Positions 9,511 through 18,582 of a stretch of DNA of 64,000 nt are shown here, piece after piece. How positions within the stretch are numbered: position 1 is the first letter of the stretch; every line of letters begins with the position of its first letter. Under the pieces are notes generated by a model. That model searched no databases and was not told where the DNA came from. It saw only the letters and a list, made by a program, of their open reading frames with translations. A program made the position numbers and the translations under genes. The DNA lies in NCBI GenBank assembly GCA_026169815.1, contig JAPFDT010000048.1, forward strand, positions 21,143-85,142, in the 5' to 3' direction. Origin of the DNA: Pseudogracilibacillus sp. GTDB taxonomy: Bacteria > Bacillota > Bacilli > Bacillales > Amphibacillaceae.

Positions 9511-11043
9511 ATGTCTTACATAAATGCATTACATCAACGTATCGAAACAATTAAACGTGGTGGAGATGAAAAATACCATCAAGCGAATGAAACAAAAGGT
9601 AAGTTATTCGTTCGAAAGCGACTTGAACAACTATTTGATGAGGATATTGAAATAGAAGATGCCTTTTTCGCTAACTGTCAAGCGGGAGATTTGCCAGCTG
9701 ACGGTGTCGTAACTGGTATTGGAAAAATAAATAATCAACGTGTCTGTGTGATGGCAAATGATTCAACAGTAAAAGCAGGGTCTTGGGGAGAGCGTACAGT
9801 CGAAAAAATTATTCGTATTCAAGAAACAGCTTTAAAGTTAGAAATTCCGATGCTATATTTAGTAGATTCAGCTGGTGCAAGAATTACCGATCAAGTTCAA
9901 ATGTTTCCAGGTCGAAGAGGGGCAGGGGCAATTTTTCATAATCAAATAAAAATGTCAGGACGTGTACCCCAAGTGTGTCTCCTTTTTGGTCCATCAGCCG
10001 CAGGTGGTGCATATATTCCGGCATTTTGCGATATTGTTGTAATGGTTGAAGGTAATGCTTCTATGTACTTAGGTTCGCCAAGGATGGCTGAGATGGTTAT
10101 AGGAGAAAAAGTAAGTTTAGAAGAAATGGGCGGGGCGAGAATGCATTGTTCTGTTTCCGGCTGTGGTGACGTATTAGTTGAAACAGAAGAAGAAGCGATA
10201 TCATTTGCACGACATTATTTAACTTATTTTCCAAGTAATTTTAAAGAACGACCACCAAAAAGTGATAGTGTAAACGCATTAACATTCGAAAAAACATTAC
10301 AAGATATTATTCCCAAAAACCAAAATGCTCCTTTCGATATGTATGAGTTAATTAATAGAATTATTGATGAGGATTCCTTTTGTGAAATAAAGAAATTATT
10401 TGCAGCCGAATTAATAACTGGACTTGCTCGTATTGATGGTGAAGTAGTTGGGATTATAGCCAATCAGCCACGTGTAAAAGGTGGCGTTTTATTTCCAGAC
10501 TCAGCAGATAAAGCAGCCAAATTCATTCAATTATGTGACGCCTTTAATATCCCGTTACTTTTTTTAATGGATGTACCTGGTTTTATGATTGGAACAAAAG
10601 TGGAACAACAAGGCATTATCCGTCATGGTGCAAAAATGTTGGCCATGATGAGTGAAGCGACAGTGCCGAAAATTTCTGTTGTCGTTAGAAAAGCGTATGG
10701 AGCAGGATTATATGCGATGGCTGGACCAGCATTTGAAGCAGATGCAACCCTTGCACTTCCAACTGCTCAAATTGCAGTAATGGGACCAGAGGCTGCCATT
10801 AATGCTGTCTATGCGAATAAAATTGCTTCAATTGAAGATGAAGAGGAACGAAAAGAGTTTATCGCAACAAAACAACAAGCATATCGTGAAGATATTGATA
10901 TTTATCATTTAGCGTCTGAAATGATTGTCGATGCCATTGTTGAACCAGATCAATTACGCAATGAACTTATTAGTCGTTTCCAAATCTATACATCAAAACG
11001 TGTACAGTTTACTGAAAGAAAACACGGCATTTATCCTGTATAA
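9511..11043 (+). CDS. acyl-CoA carboxylase carboxyltransferase subunit (YngE-like)
   Basis: A 510-residue protein with the fused N- and C-terminal carboxyltransferase halves of methylcrotonyl-/propionyl-CoA carboxylases. Acyl-CoA and biotin-site blocks are visible: GPSAAGGAYIPAFCD near residue 167, LMDVPGFMIGT near 353 and KAYGAGLYAMAGPAF near 395. The ATG at 9511 follows GGGGAGGT by 6 bases; the longer frame starting at 9454 overlaps the hydratase gene and is unlikely. It is last in the operon and is followed by a terminator. Methylcrotonyl-CoA is the likeliest substrate given its neighbours; propionyl-CoA cannot be excluded. Confidence 0.9.
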   Translation: MSYINALHQRIETIKRGGDEKYHQANETKGKLFVRKRLEQLFDEDIEIEDAFFANCQAGDLPADGVVTGIGKINNQRVCVMANDSTVKAGSWGERTVEKIIRIQETALKLEIPMLYLVDSAGARITDQVQMFPGRRGAGAIFHNQIKMSGRVPQVCLLFGPSAAGGAYIPAFCDIVVMVEGNASMYLGSPRMAEMVIGEKVSLEEMGGARMHCSVSGCGDVLVETEEEAISFARHYLTYFPSNFKERPPKSDSVNALTFEKTLQDIIPKNQNAPFDMYELINRIIDEDSFCEIKKLFAAELITGLARIDGEVVGIIANQPRVKGGVLFPDSADKAAKFIQLCDAFNIPLLFLMDVPGFMIGTKVEQQGIIRHGAKMLAMMSEATVPKISVVVRKAYGAGLYAMAGPAFEADATLALPTAQIAVMGPEAAINAVYANKIASIEDEEERKEFIATKQQAYREDIDIYHLASEMIVDAIVEPDQLRNELISRFQIYTSKRVQFTERKHGIYPV

Positions 11044-11046
11044 TTT

Positions 11047-11084
11047 TAAAAGCCATATTAACAAAAAGTTAATATGGCTTTTAA
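11047..11084 (+). terminator. terminator of the acyl-CoA catabolic operon
   Basis: Perfect 15-base arms AAAAGCCATATTAAC / GTTAATATGGCTTTT around a 5-base loop, starting 4 bases after the carboxyltransferase stop. The A- and T-tails make it potentially bidirectional. Confidence 0.9.
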
Positions 11085-11244
11085 GTGTACAATAATAATG
11101 TTATGTAAACTATAATAGAGTTATCATAAGAAGAAATTCTAATTTATAAAAATACAAATAGTTTGTTAACTCTTTAGTAGTAAAAAAGCGCTTCATTTCG
11201 TATAATGGTATGTACAATTCATAATTAAAGGAGATTTGTTAACG

Positions 11245-14200
11245 TTGAAAGTTATCGATCAGGAAATAAAATCAGTTACTAAAAACCATTTAGCATCTTT
11301 ACATGAAATAATGCAAGATCAACATGATAAGAAAAATAGTAATAAAATGGTTGATCTCTATGAAAAGTTAACTCAAGATCAATTTATCGTTAGTTTTTCT
11401 GGTCATTTTTCAGCTGGAAAATCTTCCATAATAAATTATTTATTAGGAAAAGATGTACTTCCAAACAGTCCAATACCGACAAGTGCAAATATCGTAAGAG
11501 TATCCTCAGGAGAAGGGGTTGCTCGTGTATTTTTTAACGAAGAACAACCTGTAGAATATAAAGAGCCCTATGATATCGATATGATTAAAGATTACTGTAT
11601 GGATAAAGATACAATTAGTCGCATTGAGATCAGTACGTCTGAACCATTATTACCTGCAAATAGTTTCGTATTAGATACACCAGGAATTGATGCTGCAGAT
11701 GATGCTGACCGTTTAATGACAGAATCATCACTTCACTTAGTAGACGTTTTATATTATGTAATGGATTATAATCACGTCCAATCTGAAGTTAATTTATATT
11801 TTCTCAAAGAAATTCAAGCTCAAGGTATTCCAATGTATTTAATTATTAACCAAATTGATAAGCATAATGAAGCTGAAATACCTTTTATCGAGTTTGATAA
11901 CAGTGTTAAACAAACGTTTGATCAATGGAAAATAAAGCCGCAAAAAATATATTATACGTCTGCATTAAACTTAGACGCTCCTCATAATGAAATCGAAGAA
12001 GTTAAACAGGAATTATATACTTTATTATCAAATGGTGAAATTGTCGATAAAAGAATGAAGTTAGCAACAGAACAAATTGTTCAAGCGCACCAAGAAGAAC
12101 TTGAAGCAAATAGTGAAGCAGATTTACTTACATATGCGGCAGAACAATTAAAAGGATTTAACGTACATGAGTTTACTTCATTACAAGAAGATTTAAATCA
12201 ATTATCAAATGTTATCCCATCATTAAAAAAAGTATATTATGATGAATTACAAGAAACACTTAAAAATGCATATGTTATGCCAGCGAGATTAAGAGATTTA
12301 GCTGGTGAATACTTAGAAACAAAACAAAAAGATTTTAAGGTAGGATTTTTTAATAGTAAAAAGAAAACGGAAGAAGTCCGTGCAGAAAAGTTAACTAATT
12401 TTGTACAGCCATTAATAGAGACAATTGATTCGACAATACTATGGAAATTACGTGAAAAGTTTGTTGAGATCTTACGAGAATTTGATATTCATGAAGATGA
12501 ACTATTAAGCAAAGCACAACAATTTACTTTTTCATTTGGGCAAGAAGAAATAAACGAATTAATTCGTCCTGGAGCAAGTGTGAATGGTAACTATATATTA
12601 AATTATTCCAATGAAGTTGCTGCTAAAATAAAAGCTAATTGTCGCAGCGCAGCCAATAAATTATGGAACGATATTGAGAGTAAAATAGCTGCACAAATTG
12701 AAGCACAACAAAAAGAAGCCGAATCCGCACTGAGACTATTTCCGCATGCAGATGACTTCTTAATTAAACAAATTAACATGACAGAAGATATTAACACGCA
12801 GCTACAAGAAATTGAAACACGTTTAGTAGAACCAAACGTGTCAGATGAACATTTGCAGGAAATCGAACAAATGCTTGCCGAACGTAAAGAAGTAATCGAA
12901 GAAGCAGCACCTATTCCAAAAGCATATGAGGAATCTTATCAAGCAACAGATACAGAAGATGAACGTCCTGAAAATGAAATAGTTAAGGACAGACATCCGG
13001 TTAATATTGATAAAATGATTGATGTTATCGATCAAACAACAGAAAAACTAGATGATATGCCAGCATTTCAATCAATTATTGATGAATTACAGTCAAAAAG
13101 AACTCGCTTAGATAATAGGGAATTAACTATTGCATTATTTGGTGCATTTAGTGCTGGGAAATCTTCTTTTTCAAATGCTTTATTTGGAGAGCAAATTTTA
13201 CCAGTTTCACCAAATCCAACTACAGCAGTAATTAGTAGGATTTCACCTGTAACGGAACAGTATCAACATGGAACAGTTATCATTACATGTAAAGATGACG
13301 CTACTTTAACAGATGATTTAGCGCATATTACAAAGGACTTAGAACCAGAAGCAGAGAATTTCCATGAGTTTGTCGATTGGATTGAACGTGGACATGTGCA
13401 GCATAATCAAGCACTAAATAACACATACCAATCATATTTATTAGCCGTATTAAAAGGATATGAAGATCATAAAGAACTACTAGGTAAAACGGTAGAAATT
13501 ACGCTTGACGAATTTGCAGCCTATGTAACAAATGAATCGAAAGCTTGTTACATTGAAACTGTAGATTTATATTACGATTGTGCATTAACGCAAAAAGGGA
13601 TTACATTAGTTGATACACCTGGAGCAGACTCAGTTAATGCGAGGCATACGAATGTTTCATTTGATTATATAAAAGAAGCAGACGCCATTCTTTATGTTAC
13701 CTACTTTAACCATGCGATAACAAGCGCTGATAGAGACTTTTTAATGCAATTAGGACGAGTAAAAGAAGCATTCGAATTAGATAAAATGTTCTTTATTGTA
13801 AATGCTTCCGACTTAGCACAAAGTGAAGCAGACTTAAAACTCGTGTTAAAATATGTAGAAGATCAATTATTACAATTCGGTATTCGACACGCAAATATAT
13901 TCCCAGTTTCAAGTAAACAATCACTTGAAGAAAAGGAACAAAATATAGAACTTAATGATGAAATGCAAACTTTTGAAACCTCATTTTATCAATTTATTGA
14001 AGAAGATTTAGCTGCACTTACAATCGAATCTGCAATGTGGGACGTTACTCGTGCACAAAATATGATTGATCATTTCATTCATGCAGCTAATTTAGAGGAG
14101 TCTGAACAAACAAAAGAAATCCAAGTATTACAAGACAAGTTACAGACATTTACATCACTTATACAAGAAGTGAAAACATCAACTGCTGAAAATCGGATAA

Positions 14201-14883
14201 ACGAAAGAATCGAAAGACAATTGCATTTTGTGTTAGACCGATTATATATTCGTTACCATGATATGTTTAGTCAATTCTTTAATCCAACAACAATTACAGC
14301 ATCAGGTCGAAAAGCAAAAGAACAGTTAGAGCGAAGCCGTAATCAGTTTGTAGATTATGTAGGGTATGAATTATTACAAGAAGTTAGAGCCGTTTCTTTA
14401 AGATTAGAATCGTTTATGAAAGGGTTATTTAAAGAAGTGTATGAAGAAACCCAGCATGAAGCAACAAAATTAGATAATGCTTTTTTAATTCCAAGTATAC
14501 AAGAACCGCAACTAACTACACCCGCTTATAACCAAGCATTTATTGATAGTGAGTTATCTATTTATGACGAGGCATTGAAAATATTCAAAAACACGAAATC
14601 CTTTTTCGAACAAAATGATCGTGAAGTAATGAAAGAAGCATTTTATAAAGTGATGCAACAAGAAGCAAAACAATATTTAGATGCTAACAAACAATTAATG
14701 GAAACACATTATCAAAATGAATGGCAAGAAAAAGTACAAAATATGAAGACATTAATGATTAATGAAGTTGAACAATTAATCACACATCAAATTAACATGA
14801 TGACAGATGCAGTAGACTTAGATAATTTACAAGAAAAATCTACATTTATGCATGAATTATTAGAAAAGGTGAATCAGAAATAA
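11245..14883 (+). CDS. dynA: bacterial dynamin-like protein DynA (two fused dynamin units)
   Basis: A 1212-residue protein with two complete dynamin-like GTPase units, like B. subtilis DynA (YpbR, about 1190 residues). P-loops are GHFSAGKSS near residue 54 and GAFSAGKSS near 633; the G3 elements are LDTPGID (about 149) and VDTPGAD (about 791). Each is followed by long helical segments, including GTPase-associated stalk and coiled coil. Such proteins tether and fuse membranes and help cells survive membrane damage. I chose the TTG at 11245, 11 bases after AAAGGAG; the TTG at 11236 is too close to that site. It overlaps the next gene by one base (TAATG), so the two are translationally coupled, as in the ypbR-ypcP region of B. 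subtilis. Confidence 0.93.
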   Translation: MKVIDQEIKSVTKNHLASLHEIMQDQHDKKNSNKMVDLYEKLTQDQFIVSFSGHFSAGKSSIINYLLGKDVLPNSPIPTSANIVRVSSGEGVARVFFNEEQPVEYKEPYDIDMIKDYCMDKDTISRIEISTSEPLLPANSFVLDTPGIDAADDADRLMTESSLHLVDVLYYVMDYNHVQSEVNLYFLKEIQAQGIPMYLIINQIDKHNEAEIPFIEFDNSVKQTFDQWKIKPQKIYYTSALNLDAPHNEIEEVKQELYTLLSNGEIVDKRMKLATEQIVQAHQEELEANSEADLLTYAAEQLKGFNVHEFTSLQEDLNQLSNVIPSLKKVYYDELQETLKNAYVMPARLRDLAGEYLETKQKDFKVGFFNSKKKTEEVRAEKLTNFVQPLIETIDSTILWKLREKFVEILREFDIHEDELLSKAQQFTFSFGQEEINELIRPGASVNGNYILNYSNEVAAKIKANCRSAANKLWNDIESKIAAQIEAQQKEAESALRLFPHADDFLIKQINMTEDINTQLQEIETRLVEPNVSDEHLQEIEQMLAERKEVIEEAAPIPKAYEESYQATDTEDERPENEIVKDRHPVNIDKMIDVIDQTTEKLDDMPAFQSIIDELQSKRTRLDNRELTIALFGAFSAGKSSFSNALFGEQILPVSPNPTTAVISRISPVTEQYQHGTVIITCKDDATLTDDLAHITKDLEPEAENFHEFVDWIERGHVQHNQALNNTYQSYLLAVLKGYEDHKELLGKTVEITLDEFAAYVTNESKACYIETVDLYYDCALTQKGITLVDTPGADSVNARHTNVSFDYIKEADAILYVTYFNHAITSADRDFLMQLGRVKEAFELDKMFFIVNASDLAQSEADLKLVLKYVEDQLLQFGIRHANIFPVSSKQSLEEKEQNIELNDEMQTFETSFYQFIEEDLAALTIESAMWDVTRAQNMIDHFIHAANLEESEQTKEIQVLQDKLQTFTSLIQEVKTSTAENRINERIERQLHFVLDRLYIRYHDMFSQFFNPTTITASGRKAKEQLERSRNQFVDYVGYELLQEVRAVSLRLESFMKGLFKEVYEETQHEATKLDNAFLIPSIQEPQLTTPAYNQAFIDSELSIYDEALKIFKNTKSFFEQNDREVMKEAFYKVMQQEAKQYLDANKQLMETHYQNEWQEKVQNMKTLMINEVEQLITHQINMMTDAVDLDNLQEKSTFMHELLEKVNQK

Positions 14884-15752
14884 TGAAAAAGCATGTTTTA
14901 TTAGTCGATGGTATGGCTTTATTATTCCGCGGCTATTTCGCAACAGCATTTACTGGTAATTTTATGAGAAATTCGGCTGGAACGCCGTTAAATGGAATTA
15001 ACCAATTCTTACGTTATTTTTTACATGCAACAAATACATTTGAGCCAACTCATGTCATTTGTTGTTGGGATATGGGCAGTACAACGTATCGTACGGAAAT
15101 GTTTCCTAATTATAAGGCGAATCGAGAAGCACCACCTGAAGAATTACAACCACAGTTTGAATTAGTTAAAGACGTCGTAGCATCTTTTGATATTCCTAAT
15201 ATAGGTTTAGCCAATTATGAAGCAGATGATTGTATTGGGACAATAACTAATCAATTTCAGCAAGACCCTAGTTATAAATTCACTATTTTAACAGGTGATC
15301 TCGATATGCTACAACTAGTCAATGATCAAGTACAAGTAGCTATCATGCGAAAAGGGATCGGTAATTACGAAGTTTTTTCACCTAATAATTTTTATGAATT
15401 AAAAGGCATACATCCATATCAAATTGTAGATTTAAAAGGCATGATGGGAGATGCAGCAGATAATTACCCAGGAGTAAAAGGGATTGGTGAAAAAACAGGC
15501 ATCAAACTTTTACAAAAATACGATTCCATTGAAAATATATTGGAAAATATTACTGAATTAACTCCTGCGATGCAAAAAAGATTTACAACAGACATGGATA
15601 TGTTACATTTATCAAGAAAGTTAGCAAAAATTAACTGTCAAGCTCCTATTGAATCATATGATTTACAAAAAGCAGCATGGCAATATGATGAACAAAAAGT
15701 AAATACACAATTGAATGAACTAGAAATGAGAGACGTTCATTATTTTATGTAA
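14883..15752 (+). CDS. 5'-3' exonuclease / flap endonuclease (YpcP-like)
   Basis: A 289-residue protein of the 5'-3' exonuclease family, equivalent to the N-terminal nuclease domain of DNA polymerase I. Metal-binding acidic residues lie in LVDGMALLFRGYFAT, NYEADDCIG and LTGDLDMLQLV, and the helix-hairpin-helix region reads GVKGIGEKTGIKLLQKY near residue 200. It is predicted to remove RNA primers or flaps as a paralogue of the PolA domain, like YpcP of B. subtilis. The ATG overlaps the dynA stop codon by one base. Confidence 0.92.
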   Translation: MKKHVLLVDGMALLFRGYFATAFTGNFMRNSAGTPLNGINQFLRYFLHATNTFEPTHVICCWDMGSTTYRTEMFPNYKANREAPPEELQPQFELVKDVVASFDIPNIGLANYEADDCIGTITNQFQQDPSYKFTILTGDLDMLQLVNDQVQVAIMRKGIGNYEVFSPNNFYELKGIHPYQIVDLKGMMGDAADNYPGVKGIGEKTGIKLLQKYDSIENILENITELTPAMQKRFTTDMDMLHLSRKLAKINCQAPIESYDLQKAAWQYDEQKVNTQLNELEMRDVHYFM

Positions 15753-15838
15753 TCAATAAAAATTACTCGCTCTTTTTTGTATTATTCTCATGATAATTTG
15801 AAGTTGTTTGGGGATAGTATAATTGGGAGGTGACGATG

Positions 15839-16042
15839 ATGACAGTAGGTACACAAATGCAACAAACAGTAGCAAGTAGTGAAAGTGTATTAGCTAGCTT
15901 AAAATCATTCGCTTTAGAAACAAATGATCAAAATGCTAAGCAAATGTTTCAACAATTAGCAGAACAACAACAATCCATTGTAGAAAACTTAAACACAAGA
16001 TTGCAATACATTCAACAGGAAGAGCCACAATATAAAGAGTAA
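15839..16042 (+). CDS. DUF1657 family small protein
   Basis: A 67-residue helical, glutamine-rich protein beginning MTVGTQMQQTVASSESVLASL, matching the DUF1657 pattern. Family members are common in spore formers, often near spoVA or yetF-like genes; their function is unknown. A GGGAGG site lies 8 bases before the ATG at 15839 (an ATG at 15836 is an equal alternative). It appears to be its own transcription unit, with a strong terminator downstream. Confidence 0.75.
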   Translation: MTVGTQMQQTVASSESVLASLKSFALETNDQNAKQMFQQLAEQQQSIVENLNTRLQYIQQEEPQYKE

Positions 16043-16049
16043 CTAAACA

Positions 16050-16114
16050 AAGACCAATGATTAAAGAATGAGCGATATTTATGTTGCTTCAATACTTTAA
16101 TCGTTGGTCTTTTC
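16050..16114 (+). terminator. terminator after the DUF1657 gene
   Basis: Long arms AAAGACCAATGATTAAAG and CTTTAATCGTTGGTCTTT with one G-T pair, around a loop of about 28 bases, ending in a T-run, 8 bases after the stop codon. Confidence 0.85.
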
Positions 16115-16195
16115 TATCATCTAAATACATAAATTAAATTGTGTAAAATCCATTATCTTAAAATGGTGATTTTTCGGAATAATGGGTATTTGTTC

Positions 16196-16224
16196 TTGCG
16201 TAATTCATCATAATGACAGATAAT
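16196..16224 (+). promoter_or_regulatory. candidate sigma-A promoter for the lipoprotein pair
   Basis: TTGCGT (16196-16201), a 17-base spacer, then GATAAT (16219-16224), 43 bases upstream of the first lipoprotein gene. The -10 is good and the -35 is weak, so this is a modest call. Confidence 0.35.
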
Positions 16225-16266
16225 ATAATAGAAGCGTTATCTAACTAACATAAAGGGGGATTTAAA

Positions 16267-16827
16267 ATGACAATGAAAAAGAAAGCGTTTTCCATTATGT
16301 TTATGTTGTTATTAAGTGTTGGAATTATTGCTGGTTGTAGTAATAGTGCTTCAGATGATGCAACAGAATCTGAAGAAACAAACAATGATACTACTGAACA
16401 AGAAGCAACCAGTGATGAGGAAAAGAGCGACGCAATTGTAGTGCAAGCTGACACGATAAACTCACATGAAGTAGAAGATGCTATTTGTGTTGTTAATAGT
16501 CGGTTTGAGCAAGGTTGGAGAATGGTATTTAGAGCAAATGTAATGGACGCTGCTTCTGATGAAGTAATTGAAAATGCAGATGTTAAAGTTGTATTAGAAA
16601 CAGGTGAAGAATTTGAAATGGAACTAGGCGATCACGGATCTGATGATACTGAAACAATGCTATATACTATTGCCTGGACGATTCCAGATGATTTTCCTAC
16701 TGGTACATTAGATTATGAAATTATTGCCACTGTTGATGGAGAAGATTATGTGTATGAACCTTTTGATGTAGATTTATCAAAAATGACAATCATTGAGCCA
16801 CTTGATACTAGTGAAGCAGATGCATAA
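16267..16827 (+). CDS. predicted lipoprotein, FixH/YtkA-like beta domain
   Basis: A 186-residue lipoprotein: signal peptide with lipobox IIAGC (Cys about 25), an acidic Ser/Thr/Glu-rich linker to about residue 58, then a beta-rich domain of about 120 residues (VMDAASDEVIENADVKVVLE ... YTIAWTIPDDFPTG). The domain looks like the small Ig-like beta sandwiches (YtkA/FixH type), which is a weak structural guess. Its 3' end overlaps the start of the next lipoprotein gene by 8 bases, so the two are probably translated together and act at the outer membrane face of the cell. No function can be assigned. Confidence 0.7.
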   Translation: MTMKKKAFSIMFMLLLSVGIIAGCSNSASDDATESEETNNDTTEQEATSDEEKSDAIVVQADTINSHEVEDAICVVNSRFEQGWRMVFRANVMDAASDEVIENADVKVVLETGEEFEMELGDHGSDDTETMLYTIAWTIPDDFPTGTLDYEIIATVDGEDYVYEPFDVDLSKMTIIEPLDTSEADA

Positions 16828-18355
16828 GTTTTCAACTAAGTTTGCTTTTATCATTGCATTAACATTATTACTATTAATTACAACAGCTTGTTCATCTAAA
16901 TCTACATCAACCGAAACAAACAATGATGCTGAAAGTAAAGAAACTGAAACAACTGATAATGAAAATGAATCAAATGAAAAAGAGGACCAAGCGACTTTAA
17001 CAGGAAAGTTAAAGCTAGATAAAGTCGAAGGGAAAATTGGTGACAAAGTGAAATTAACAGCAGAAAAGCTTAAACCTGATGAAGAGCTTTCCGTCGTTTA
17101 TGTAGATATGGAAGGGGAATATTCGTTAAAAGATGATAACTATTCATTTTCTGGATTAATTTATAATCCAGTTGAAGAAGAAATATCTCAGGGTACAGCA
17201 GATGAGAATGGTGAATGGTCTGGAGAAATTACAGTTCCTGAAGGATTTGGTGATGATCATGACATTTTAATTTATCAAAACGATGAAGTTATTGCAAAGG
17301 CGAACTTTTTTGTTGAAACGGTTTTTAAAATGTCTCCTGAATCTGGGCCAGTTGGTACTGAAATAGAAATTGTTGGGGAAGGTTTAAGTCCAAAAATGTA
17401 TGGGAGTATCTGGCATTTAAACTATGATAATGCTTATACAGGTATGATTACCGGAGTCTCAACTAAAGGAAAAGCAAAAGCAGTTATCCGCGCTTCAGGA
17501 AATATAGGGGATCATATGATTACTATAGAAAGCGGTTCATCTGGTTCTCCTTATCTAAGCAGAGATTCATCAGCAATTAATTATATATCAACGCAATATT
17601 TTACTTTTGAAGTGACTGATGATGAACCTAAAGGTGATTTAGTTTATGTAGAAGATGTTCCTGAACCAGCTTCTGGTGGAATTCAATTGCCAGATCCGGA
17701 AATGAAAGAGGATGTAACTATTAAACTAGATAAAGATTCTGGAACCGTTGATGAAGAAGTTACTATTGAAGGAACTGGTCTACCTAAAACGGAAGAAATA
17801 ACTCTTGATTGGCATACTATGGTTGGCAATAGAGTTACACCTGAAGGTTTTAGCGAAGATATTGTAGAGTTAGGCAAGACAAAAACAAACGAAAAAGGAG
17901 AGTTTTCATACACATTTCCAATTCCGGATGATTTAGGAGGATTAGAACATTTAATAGATGTCAAAGTAAATGATGATATTTATGGGCAGACGTATTTACG
18001 AATCTTACCTTCTATAGCATCAATTACACCATCTGAGGGACCTCCTGGAACCCTGGTGACAATCGAAATTAAAGGATCTGGATGGACAGAGTTTGATAAT
18101 GCCTTAGCCGTCGTTTATGATAATGCATATAATGGTTACGTTTGTGGATTTGAATCCCAAGGCACAGTAAAATTACCATTTGTCGCATCAGGCGAACCTG
18201 GATACCATTTAGTAGATATCTATCCATCTATTTATCAAGGAAAAATGGTTCAACCTAATATTTATTTAAAACCACAATTAACATATCGAGCTGACCATCC
18301 TGGAACTGGCATGCCAGCAATTAGAACATTCTTTAAAGTAACAACAGATGAATAA
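16820..18355 (+). CDS. large lipoprotein with duplicated Ig-like (IPT/TIG-type) modules
   Basis: A 511-residue lipoprotein. Lipobox TTACS (Cys about 24) is followed by an acidic low-complexity linker to about residue 55. The rest is two homologous halves: each begins with a module like LDKxxGxxxDxVxxxxxxL and ends with a module beginning PSEGPPGT / PESGPVGT and containing a VYDNAYNGYV / NYDNAYTGMI segment and a GxxGYHLVDI / GNIGDHMITI strand. The ATG at 16820 overlaps the preceding stop (ATGCATAA). The repeated GPxGTxVxIxGxGW pattern is that of IPT/TIG or similar cell-surface Ig folds. It ends without a wall anchor. Ligand and role unknown. Confidence 0.75.
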   Translation: MHKFSTKFAFIIALTLLLLITTACSSKSTSTETNNDAESKETETTDNENESNEKEDQATLTGKLKLDKVEGKIGDKVKLTAEKLKPDEELSVVYVDMEGEYSLKDDNYSFSGLIYNPVEEEISQGTADENGEWSGEITVPEGFGDDHDILIYQNDEVIAKANFFVETVFKMSPESGPVGTEIEIVGEGLSPKMYGSIWHLNYDNAYTGMITGVSTKGKAKAVIRASGNIGDHMITIESGSSGSPYLSRDSSAINYISTQYFTFEVTDDEPKGDLVYVEDVPEPASGGIQLPDPEMKEDVTIKLDKDSGTVDEEVTIEGTGLPKTEEITLDWHTMVGNRVTPEGFSEDIVELGKTKTNEKGEFSYTFPIPDDLGGLEHLIDVKVNDDIYGQTYLRILPSIASITPSEGPPGTLVTIEIKGSGWTEFDNALAVVYDNAYNGYVCGFESQGTVKLPFVASGEPGYHLVDIYPSIYQGKMVQPNIYLKPQLTYRADHPGTGMPAIRTFFKVTTDE

Positions 18356-18361
18356 TCAGGC

Positions 18362-18402
18362 AAAATGAACCCTTTAATATTATTTTAAAGGGTTCATTTT
18401 TA
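18362..18402. terminator. terminator after the lipoprotein pair
   Basis: Perfect arms AAAATGAACCCTTTAA / TTAAAGGGTTCATTTT around a short loop, 6 bases after the stop; A and T tails on both sides suit termination in both directions. Confidence 0.9.
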
Positions 18403-18470
18403 TTGGTATAAAGTATATAATACAGCGGGGGAGCAGTTAAACTATATAACATAGGATAAATTTCGCTATA

Positions 18471-18502
<32 letters not shown>

Positions 18503-18509
18503 CAGAATT

Positions 18510-18560
18510 GAAAAACCAGAAGTGCTTTTTTGAATCTCATAGCACTTCTGTTGTGTTTTT
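18510..18560. terminator. terminator downstream of the deacetylase gene
   Basis: Arms CAGAAGTGCT (18517-18526) and AGCACTTCTG (18541-18550) with T-rich flanks in both directions. It lies 23 bases beyond the minus-strand deacetylase stop. The ~105 bases between this and the preceding terminator are AT-rich and show no gene. Confidence 0.75.
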
Positions 18561-18582
18561 ATTATATTCAAAGTTTCATAGA

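Noticed and set aside
11195..11215. CcpA cre-like AAAAGCGCTT upstream of dynA
   Set aside because: Fails at several conserved positions of the cre consensus.
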